The translations under genes were made by a program, and so were the position numbers. The notes below the pieces were generated by a model. It was not told the origin of the DNA and made no database searches. It saw only the letters and a program-made list of their open reading frames with translations. DNA of 39,285 bases from an uncultured Clostridia bacterium (GTDB lineage Bacteria; Bacillota; Clostridia; Christensenellales; Borkfalkiaceae), in the NCBI GenBank assembly GCA_947631325.1, contig CANRKX010000012.1, positions 1-39,285 of the forward strand, read 5' to 3'. Of the stretch, positions 8,412 to 13,926 are shown piece after piece (position 1 is the first letter of the stretch; the number at the start of each line of letters is the position of its first letter).

Positions 8412-9989
8412 ATGTTACAGGTAAACAATGTATCGCTGCAATACGGCAGCAAAAAGCTGTTCGAGGACGTAAATTTAAAGTTCACAAAGGGCAACTGCTA
8501 TGGCATTATCGGTGCGAACGGCGCGGGCAAATCCACCTTTTTGAAGGTGTTGAGCGGCGAGATAGAGCCGAACAAGGGCGACGTGACCCTCGACAAGACG
8601 GAGAGAATGTCCGTTTTGCAACAAAATCAGAACGCGTTTGATAACGTCACCGTTCTTCGGGCGGTGATGCTCGGGCACAAGCGGCTTGTGGATATAATGG
8701 ACGAGAAGGACGCTCTGTACGCAAAGGCGGACTTTTCCGAAGAGGACGGGGTGAGGGCAAGCGAGCTTGAAAGCGAGTTTGCCGAGCTCGGCGGCTGGGA
8801 CGCGGAGTTCGAGGCGCAGACGCTTTTAAACGCCCTCGACATACCCGAGGAATATCACAACGTGATGATGCACGACCTCGACGCCAAGCTAAAAATCAAG
8901 GTGTTGCTCGCGCAGGCGCTCTTCGGCAATCCCGATATACTGCTTTTGGACGAGCCCACGAACAACCTCGACATAAAGACTGTGCGCTGGCTTGAAAACT
9001 ATCTTTTGGACTTCGAGAATACCATAATAATAGTATCGCATAACCGTCACTTTCTGAATAAGGTGTGCACGCACATCTGCGACGTGGACTACGGCAAGAT
9101 AAACATGATGCTCGGCAATTACGACTTCTGGTATGAGACGAGTCAGCTCATCGCCCGTCAACAGCGCGATCAGAATAAGAAGAACGAACAGCGCGCAAAG
9201 GAATTGCAGGAGTTCATTGCAAGGTTTGCCGCAAACGCCTCCAAATCGAGACAGGCGACCTCGCGCAAGAAGGAACTTGAAAAGCTGACGATATCCGACT
9301 TCAAGCCCTCTCTGCGCAAATACCCCTATATCGACTTCAAGTACGAAAAGGAGATAGGCAACGATATCTTAATGGTGGAGGGGCTGACGAAAAAGGGATA
9401 CTTCGAAAACGTCTCTTTCACCGTCCAGAAGGACGAAAAAATAGGCATTGTATCCGATAAGAGTACGACGGTTTCCATGCTGTACGACGTGCTGTGCGGC
9501 AAAGTGCAGCCCGACGCGGGCACGGTGAAGTGGGGCAAGACCATATCCTTTTCATACTTCCCCGAGAACAACAACGAGTACTTTCAGGGCTGTGAATACA
9601 CCCTTGTAGATTGGCTTTCGCAGTTCTCGAAGGATCACTATGAAGAGTATCTGCGCGGCTGGCTGGGCAGGATGCTCTTTTCGGGCGAGGAGGCGTTGAA
9701 GCAGGCAAAGGTGCTTTCGGGCGGCGAAAAGGTGCGCTGTATGCTCGCGAAGATGATGCTCGAAGGGGGAAATTTCCTCATATTCGACGAGCCGACCAAC
9801 CACCTCGACCTCGAGTCTATAACCGCCCTGAATAACGGAATGAAGAACTTCAAGGGGTGCATGCTCTTTACCTCGCACGACCAGGAATTGATGAACACCG
9901 TCGCCAACAGAATAATCGAGATAAACGGCACGAAGACCTTCGATAAGACGGTGACGTATGACGAATACGTCGATATAATCACCCAATAA
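8412..9989 (+). CDS. ABC-F family ATPase with one intact and one decayed ATP site
   Basis: This 525-aa soluble protein has two ABC domains and no membrane segment, the ABC-F (EttA/YbiT/YkpA) layout that acts on ribosomes. Domain 1 has an intact Walker A GANGAGKST (near 34) and Walker B LLLDEPTNNLD (near 178), but its signature position reads LDAKLKIK instead of LSGGE. Domain 2 has an intact signature LSGGEK (near 435) and Walker B FDEPTNHLD, but its Walker A position reads IVSDKSTTV. A charged linker near residues 235-300 matches the ABC-F arm/linker. CAAGGAG is the ribosome site; the gene lies 45 bp after the exporter. It could be a translation factor or, less likely, an antibiotic-resistance ABC-F. 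Confidence 0.92.
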   Translation: MLQVNNVSLQYGSKKLFEDVNLKFTKGNCYGIIGANGAGKSTFLKVLSGEIEPNKGDVTLDKTERMSVLQQNQNAFDNVTVLRAVMLGHKRLVDIMDEKDALYAKADFSEEDGVRASELESEFAELGGWDAEFEAQTLLNALDIPEEYHNVMMHDLDAKLKIKVLLAQALFGNPDILLLDEPTNNLDIKTVRWLENYLLDFENTIIIVSHNRHFLNKVCTHICDVDYGKINMMLGNYDFWYETSQLIARQQRDQNKKNEQRAKELQEFIARFAANASKSRQATSRKKELEKLTISDFKPSLRKYPYIDFKYEKEIGNDILMVEGLTKKGYFENVSFTVQKDEKIGIVSDKSTTVSMLYDVLCGKVQPDAGTVKWGKTISFSYFPENNNEYFQGCEYTLVDWLSQFSKDHYEEYLRGWLGRMLFSGEEALKQAKVLSGGEKVRCMLAKMMLEGGNFLIFDEPTNHLDLESITALNNGMKNFKGCMLFTSHDQELMNTVANRIIEINGTKTFDKTVTYDEYVDIITQ

Positions 9990-10024
9990 TTACCCTAAAA
10001 TCAACAAAAATCAACCTTTAAATG

Positions 10025-10054
10025 TCGGTCGGAACGTTATTCCGACCGATTTAA
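10025..10054 (+). terminator. Hairpin after the ABC-F gene
   Basis: A 10-bp perfect stem TCGGTCGGAA/TTCCGACCGA has a 5-nt loop. Only a short T run follows, so it is a moderate intrinsic terminator. Confidence 0.6.
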
Positions 10055-10127
10055 CATTTATCAGCAATTTACGACAGAATTTTGTAAAAAAATCGATTTT
10101 GATTTTTGAATATTTTACAAAAATATC

Positions 10128-10156
10128 TTTACAAATTCAAAATTCAGCCGTATAAT
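10128..10156 (+). promoter_or_regulatory. Promoter of spo0A
   Basis: TTTACA-N17-TATAAT. It lies inside the longest open frame of the ORF track (10106 start), which shows that the true start is downstream. An inverted repeat TTTTGTAAAA/TTTTACAAAA (10080-10089 and 10113-10122) sits just upstream and could bind a regulator. Confidence 0.75.
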
Positions 10157-10189
10157 ACCCTTACACGACAACCGGAGGAGGGAAAAAGG

Positions 10190-10960
10190 TTGAAAACGGC
10201 GAATATAGCCATATTTGAAAGTAACGAAGATTTTTTGAGAGAATTGAGAAGTTACGTTGACTCGACAGAGGGATACAGCGTGTGCGCATTCGCATCCAAC
10301 GGTAATTCGGCTATTGAACTTCTTAAACAGACGTCGCCCGACATAGCGATAATCGACCTCGTGTTGAGCGGCAAGGACGGGCTTGCCGTGCTCGATTACA
10401 TAAAGCAATCGGGGTCGGGGTGCCTGCCCATAGTCGTCTCTCGGTTTTCGGACGATAAGATTGTCAACTCCGCAATAGACCACGGGGCGGTGTACTACCT
10501 TGTCAAGCCCGTGACGGTGGAGGACGTCATGGCGAGGGTTAAGGATTTATCGAGCGAAAAGAGCTATGATTACAGGGTGACGACGGCGGCGCGGGACAAG
10601 CGCAAACTCAACTCGCTTGACGAGAAAATCAGCAATATTTTCGTGACGATAGGAATTCCGCCGCACATTAAGGGCTTTTCCTATCTTCGCGAGGGTATCA
10701 AGATGACTGTCAACGACCAGAGCGTCATAAACAGGGTGACGAAAGAGCTATACCCCAAGATTGGCGAAAAGTTCAACACCTCGGCAAGCAAGGTGGAGCG
10801 CGCTATACGCCACGCCATCGAAGTTGCGTGGAACAGGGGCAGAACGGACGCGATAAGTTCCATTTTCGGCGCAAAGGTGTACATAGGCAACGAACGCCCG
10901 ACAAACAGCGAGTTTATCGCCCTCGTCGCCGACAAACTCATCCTCGAGACCCTCGATTGA
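10190..10960 (+). CDS. spo0A: Sporulation master regulator Spo0A
   Basis: Spo0A is the response regulator that commits clostridia and bacilli to sporulation. I place the start at a TTG preceded by GGAGGAGGG and by a promoter inside the longer ORF. This gives 256 aa and puts the phospho-acceptor Asp (IIDLVLSGKDG) at residue 56, the same number as in Bacillus subtilis. The receiver domain covers about 1-125. The C-terminal DNA-binding domain carries the Spo0A-specific blocks HIKGFSYLREGI, SKVERAIRHAIEVAW and PTNSEFIALVADKL. It is monocistronic here, with no spoIVB next to it. The organism is therefore from a spore-forming lineage, though sporulation itself is not proven by this gene alone. Confidence 0.97.
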   Translation: MKTANIAIFESNEDFLRELRSYVDSTEGYSVCAFASNGNSAIELLKQTSPDIAIIDLVLSGKDGLAVLDYIKQSGSGCLPIVVSRFSDDKIVNSAIDHGAVYYLVKPVTVEDVMARVKDLSSEKSYDYRVTTAARDKRKLNSLDEKISNIFVTIGIPPHIKGFSYLREGIKMTVNDQSVINRVTKELYPKIGEKFNTSASKVERAIRHAIEVAWNRGRTDAISSIFGAKVYIGNERPTNSEFIALVADKLILETLD

Positions 10961-10981
10961 GTGGGGGATTGGCGGAGAGTT

Positions 10982-11040
10982 TGGCGGGGTAATCCCGCCA
11001 GCCCGCCCGCCGCGCGCGTTTTTATGCGCGCGCGGCGGGC
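10982..11040 (+). terminator. Two stacked hairpins after spo0A
   Basis: TGGCGGG/CCCGCCA (5-nt loop) is followed by a very GC-rich 14-bp perfect stem GCCCGCCGCGCGCG/complement with loop TTTTTATG. No T tract follows on plus, so termination efficiency is uncertain. The second hairpin belongs to a family of similar GC-rich palindromes in this window. Confidence 0.5.
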
Positions 11041-11143
11041 GTAAAAACAAATTTAAAGGACGGGTTGCGGAAAAAATATTTTTATCGGCTGTCGTGTTTA
11101 AACCGCGCCCGTCCCGAAAATTTTTTTGCCTTTTCAAATTGCT

Positions 11144-11171
11144 TGACAAAGGCAAGTTTATCTATTATAAT
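11144..11171 (+). promoter_or_regulatory. Promoter of tRNA-Leu
   Basis: TTGACA-N16-TATAAT, 12 bp before the tRNA 5' end. Confidence 0.8.
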
Positions 11172-11183
11172 TTTTTTGTTTTT

Positions 11184-11266
11184 GCGGACGTGGCGGAATT
11201 GGCAGACGCGCAGGTTTCAGGTTCCTGTGGGCGACCATGGGGGTTCAAGTCCCTTCGTCCGCACCA
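11184..11266 (+). tRNA. tRNA-Leu(CAG)
   Basis: The acceptor stem GCGGACG/CGTCCGC, the D-arm (TGGCGGAATTGGCAGACGC), a type II variable region and the T-arm GGTTCAAGTCC are all visible. CCA is genome-encoded. The anticodon loop TTCAGGT gives anticodon CAG at 11218-11220, with U33 before it. It decodes CUG. Confidence 0.95.
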
Positions 11267-11307
11267 ATAAAAATCCACCCGTTCATCGGGTGGATTTTTA
11301 TTGGTGC
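11261..11307 (+). terminator. Terminator fused to the tRNA-Leu 3' end
   Basis: A 20-bp perfect stem starts at GCACCAATAAAAATCCACCC. Its left arm includes the discriminator region and CCA of the tRNA; the right arm ends ATTTTTATTGGTGC. The loop is 7 nt. It is A/T-rich on both sides, so it can act as an intrinsic terminator on either strand. Confidence 0.75.
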
Positions 11308-11417
11308 ACAATTCATAACGCAAGTTGAACTCAAATTCGGCTTGCGATATTTTTATGAAAAAGCGAGGACATAAGCCCTCGTTCAGAATGATAAGTTGAG
11401 AGAGGCTCGGAAGAGTA

Positions 11418-11570
11418 TGTCATCCCGAGCGATTAAGAAGCCCGCGCAGCGGGTTCGATTGAGTCGAGGGAGCTCCCCGTGGTCTCGGGGAGTTATTTTG
11501 AAACGCCTGCCGCATACCCTGTGGGATTTCTCCACTTCGCGGCTTAACGCCGCTTCGGTCGAAATGACAG
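11418..11570 (+). repeat. Dispersed palindromic repeat, copy A
   Basis: This ~150-bp element begins TGTCATCCCGAGCGATT and ends GGTCGAAATGACAG. Its ends are imperfect inverted repeats (TGTCAT..., ...ATGACA). Related copies lie at 30677 (same orientation) and 35876 (opposite). Internal landmarks shared by all are GTTCGAT-GAGTCGAGGGA, CCGTGGTCT-GGG and GTGGGAT-like segments. Frames through it give the familiar spurious peptides of the STEAALSREVEKSHR type and are not genes. The gap 11308-11658 holds essentially this repeat plus one GC hairpin. Confidence 0.8.
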
Positions 11571-11600
11571 GTGTTGGAAGCGTGGGATTTTTTGACGGAC

Positions 11601-11635
11601 GCGCGGCGGGGCGGCAAAATGCCGACCCGCCGCGC
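11601..11635 (-). terminator. GC-rich hairpin, possible minus-strand terminator
   Basis: GCGCGGCGGG/CCCGCCGCGC encloses a second stem CGGCA/TGCCG. It lies downstream of the minus-strand zinc-ribbon gene. No T tract follows, so its terminator role is only possible. Confidence 0.35.
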
Positions 11636-11658
11636 AATTCATAGAAAATCGGACTTTA

Positions 11659-11823
11659 TTATTCGGTGTAGAACTCAATCTTGCCGCACTTGGGGCAAAT
11701 GGCTGCTTTGATTTGTTTCTCCTCTTTTTCCTTTTTTAACGAAATATAAGCTAATAACGATGCGCCGTGAATTTTTAACTCATAATTCATTTTCATTTCT
11801 TCATTGCAATTATCGCATTTCAT
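11659..11823 (-). CDS. 54-aa zinc-ribbon-like protein (absent from ORF track)
   Basis: The reading frame starts MKCDNCNEEMK and ends CPKCGKIEFYTE. It has a CxxC pair at the N-terminus and a CxxCG pair near the C-terminus, the layout of a small zinc ribbon. A helical, Lys/Glu-rich stretch lies between them. AGAGGA lies about nine bases before the ATG, and a TTGCGT-N17-TATAAT promoter lies upstream on the same strand. The second CPKCG knuckle resembles those in nucleic-acid-binding or regulatory zinc ribbons. Its function is unknown. It is too short for the supplied ORF track. Confidence 0.75.
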   Translation of the reverse strand: MKCDNCNEEMKMNYELKIHGASLLAYISLKKEKEEKQIKAAICPKCGKIEFYTE

Positions 11824-11861
11824 TTATTTTTTCCTCTTTCAAATTCTACTTTATCTACATA

Positions 11862-11890
11862 ATTATATCATAGCGGCGGGGATAACGCAA
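11862..11890 (-). promoter_or_regulatory. Promoter of the zinc-ribbon gene
   Basis: Minus-strand TTGCGT-N17-TATAAT, 38 bp before the ATG. Confidence 0.5.
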
Positions 11891-11969
11891 GGGAAGTGGA
11901 AAAATTGGGCGAGGGGAAGCGCTATCGACATAAAAAGGGCTGAAAAGGTGGGGGGTGACGGATAGTGTC

Positions 11970-11998
11970 TTGACCTTTTGGGGCGGGCGGATTAAAAT
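11970..11998 (+). promoter_or_regulatory. Promoter of the XRE regulator gene
   Basis: TTGACC-N17-TAAAAT, 27 bp before the start codon. The -10 box is part of an inverted repeat (11991-12027). Confidence 0.65.
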
Positions 11999-12027
11999 GT
12001 AATCGTTAAAAGGAGGTACATTTTAAT
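11991..12027 (+). promoter_or_regulatory. Inverted repeat spanning -10 box and start codon
   Basis: An 11-bp perfect inverted repeat ATTAAAATGTA/TACATTTTAAT. The left arm covers the -10 box and the right arm covers the ATG; AAAAGGAGG lies in the 15-nt spacer. It may be an operator for the encoded HTH protein (autorepression). Confidence 0.5.
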
Positions 12028-12520
12028 GACGTTCGGCGAAAAATTGAGGATTTTGCGGTCGGAAAAGGAGCTGACGCAGGAGCAGCTTGCGGAAAAGATT
12101 TTTGTAACGCGGACGGCAATATCAAAATGGGAAACGGGCAGGGGATTTCCCGGCATTGACAGTTTAAAGGAGATTTCGCGGCTTTTCGGCGTGACCATTG
12201 ACGAGCTGATTTCCGACGAGGACGTGGCGGTCAAGCGCAAAAGGGAGGGCGAGCTGGCGAAATTTTTCTATATTTTATCCGTCGTGTGCGTGGGCGTTGC
12301 GGCGGTGTTTGCGTTGCTTGCATATCTTCTCAGACAGCCATATTTCAACATAGGCGGCATTTTGGGCGTGGCGGGCTATGTGGCGTGCGCCCTTATTTAC
12401 GCCCATTATAAAAGGCGCGACGCCCTTAAAAAAGCTGTCGCACCCTATATAATTTCGCGCCTTGCCGTGCTTGCGGTGGTGATTGCCGTGATGGTCGGCG
12501 CAATCCTGCAGTTGGTCTGA
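12026..12520 (+). CDS. XRE-family HTH regulator with three membrane helices
   Basis: This 164-aa protein has an N-terminal Xre/Cro helix-turn-helix (about residues 1-65; motif TQEQLAEKIFVTRTAISKWE). Three hydrophobic segments follow: near 78-98 (FFYILSVVCVGVAAVFALLAY), near 105-125 and near 140-162. It is thus a membrane-tethered DNA-binding protein, a layout common in Firmicutes. AAAGGAGG is the ribosome site. It is convergent with the lipoprotein gene and no partner gene lies in the same operon. Autoregulation is suggested by the inverted repeat over its promoter. Confidence 0.9.
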   Translation: MTFGEKLRILRSEKELTQEQLAEKIFVTRTAISKWETGRGFPGIDSLKEISRLFGVTIDELISDEDVAVKRKREGELAKFFYILSVVCVGVAAVFALLAYLLRQPYFNIGGILGVAGYVACALIYAHYKRRDALKKAVAPYIISRLAVLAVVIAVMVGAILQLV

Positions 12521-12555
12521 AAAAAGCTATCTTTAATACAGGCTGTCGGGCGAGA

Positions 12556-13098
12556 TTATTTCAGACTTATGGTGATTGTGACGGGGTCGCTTGCCGTCAG
12601 AATATCTCTTAATTGCTCTTTTGAAACGCCCTGCACTGTGCCGAGTTTGGTGTAACTCCACGAATTGCTGCCGAAGAATATGACGATTTGATTGCCCGAG
12701 TAGAGGACGACGTCGCCCGCCTCGGTGGTGAGTTGCACGTCGTTGCGGGGGAGGGTGTGCCCCAACGCCCCGACCTTTTCAAAGCCGCCGTACTCGCTCG
12801 CGGTGTATGTTATATCGCCTTCATTTAAAAGTTTTATAAGGGCTTCGACGGCGGCGTTGTTTTCGAGCTTTACTTCAATTTTATTGCCGCCTATCGTAAA
12901 ATAAATTTCGTCTGTCATGTCTTTTGTCTCCTCGTTATCATTGTCGTTTGGCTGATTTTGCGTTGATTGTTGGGGTGGGGATTGATTATCGTTGGTATTT
13001 TGTTCTGTGTCACGGCAGGCGGAAAATACAACGCAAAAAGTCAATAGAAGGGCGGAAAGCAGAATAAAAAATTTGAATTTTTTCATTTGAGATTTCAT
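12556..13098 (-). CDS. Cyclophilin-like domain lipoprotein
   Basis: This 180-aa protein has a lipoprotein signal peptide. A Lys-rich start and the hydrophobic run FFILLSALLLTFCVV end in the lipobox FSAC, with Cys near residue 27. A Gln/Asn/Pro-rich linker follows to about residue 60. The rest matches the cyclophilin-like family of small bacterial proteins (motifs FEKVGALGHTLP, GDVVLYSGNQIVIFFGSNSWSY and LGTV). It is predicted to be anchored on the outer face of the membrane. Its start overlaps the stop of the acetyltransferase gene (TAATG), so the two genes are translationally coupled. The biochemical activity is not known to me. Confidence 0.85.
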   Translation of the reverse strand: MKSQMKKFKFFILLSALLLTFCVVFSACRDTEQNTNDNQSPPQQSTQNQPNDNDNEETKDMTDEIYFTIGGNKIEVKLENNAAVEALIKLLNEGDITYTASEYGGFEKVGALGHTLPRNDVQLTTEAGDVVLYSGNQIVIFFGSNSWSYTKLGTVQGVSKEQLRDILTASDPVTITISLK

Positions 13099-13658
13099 TA
13101 TTTTATGGTCTTAATGATTTTTGCAGGGACGCCGGCGGCGACGGTGTTGGCGGGCACGTCCTTGGTGACGACCGCGCCTGCGGCTATTACGGCGCCGTCG
13201 CCTATTTTTACGCCCGCCAAAATGGTGGCGTGCGCGCCTATCCATACTTTATTGCCTATCTTCACGGGTGCGGGCAGCATATTGCCGCGGCGGTCGGGGT
13301 CTAAATCGTGATTTAAAGTGGCTATCACGACCTGTTGCCCTATCAAAACGTCGTCGCCTATCTCAATTCCGCCTTGGTCCTGAAAGCAACAGCCCGAATT
13401 GATAAACACCCGCTTGCCGAGCTTTATATTCAAGCCGTAATCGGTGGAAAAGGGAGGGAACAGCCCGAAAGTTTGGTCATATTGCTTTCCTATAAGTTCA
13501 AAAAACAGCCGCCTTAATTCGTCGGGTTCGTGATATTTTCCGTTGATTTCCGACGTATAGCGCAGGGCGCGCTGAGACATTTCGTGCATGTGAAGATGCT
13601 CCTCCGACCCCGCGACGATATATTCTTTTGCCGATTCGATAAATTGTCTGCTATCCAT
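13098..13658 (-). CDS. Maltose/galactoside O-acetyltransferase-like hexapeptide-repeat enzyme
   Basis: This is a left-handed beta-helix acetyltransferase of the LacA/Maa/NodL family, which transfers acetyl from acetyl-CoA to a sugar. The N-terminal family domain is followed by hexapeptide repeats. The catalytic-His region is [10 protein letters not shown], and the C-terminus is the typical [22 protein letters not shown] start it at MDSRQF (186 aa), which has GAGGAAG in front. The longer ORF start (13709) lies inside a TTGACA-N18-TATAAT promoter and is not usable. It heads a two-gene operon with the lipoprotein. Confidence 0.93.
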   Translation of the reverse strand: MDSRQFIESAKEYIVAGSEEHLHMHEMSQRALRYTSEINGKYHEPDELRRLFFELIGKQYDQTFGLFPPFSTDYGLNIKLGKRVFINSGCCFQDQGGIEIGDDVLIGQQVVIATLNHDLDPDRRGNMLPAPVKIGNKVWIGAHATILAGVKIGDGAVIAAGAVVTKDVPANTVAAGVPAKIIKTIK

Positions 13659-13679
13659 ATCTTCCTCGCTTCTGAAAAT

Positions 13680-13709
13680 ATTATAATGCGCAGGGGCGCG
13701 GAATGTCAA
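13680..13709 (-). promoter_or_regulatory. Promoter of the acetyltransferase/lipoprotein operon
   Basis: Minus-strand TTGACA-N18-TATAAT. +1 falls about 15 nt before the chosen ATG, leaving room for the GAGGAAG ribosome site. Confidence 0.75.
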
Positions 13710-13832
13710 ATACTTATATATCTGGGCGTGATAAATTAAATAACTATATATTAATGAATATACATATATATTTTCAAAAAATATGAAAATCTAACAAAAA
13801 AAAGCATTGCGGCGGCAAAGCCCTTCAAATTC

Positions 13833-13861
13833 TTGAAAGAAAACTTTGAAATTGTTATACT
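13833..13861 (+). promoter_or_regulatory. Promoter of adhE
   Basis: TTGAAA-N17-TATACT, with the leader running about 60 nt to the ATG. TTGTTA and TTAACAA half-sites lie nearby but not at the spacing of a standard Rex operator. Confidence 0.55.
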
Positions 13862-13926
13862 TTATGCGATTTAACAAAGTGGCAAAAATCACATACTATA
13901 AAAGAGTGAACATTGAGGAGGCTTAA

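Noticed and set aside
10106-10189. 28-codon N-terminal extension of Spo0A
   Set aside because: It contains the spo0A promoter and lacks a ribosome site; the TTG start fits the family length.
11065-11328. 87-aa ORF across tRNA-Leu
   Set aside because: The frame reads through the tRNA (peptide RTWRNWQTRRFQVP is typical of mis-translated tRNA-Leu).
11383-11644. ORFs through repeat copy A (minus 84 aa and plus 82 aa)
   Set aside because: They translate a dispersed repeat and have no ribosome site; the same peptides appear wherever the repeat occurs.
13826-13880. Rex operator in front of adhE
   Set aside because: TTGTTA and TTAACAA half-sites exist but are 13 bp apart, not the compact spacing of a Rex site.
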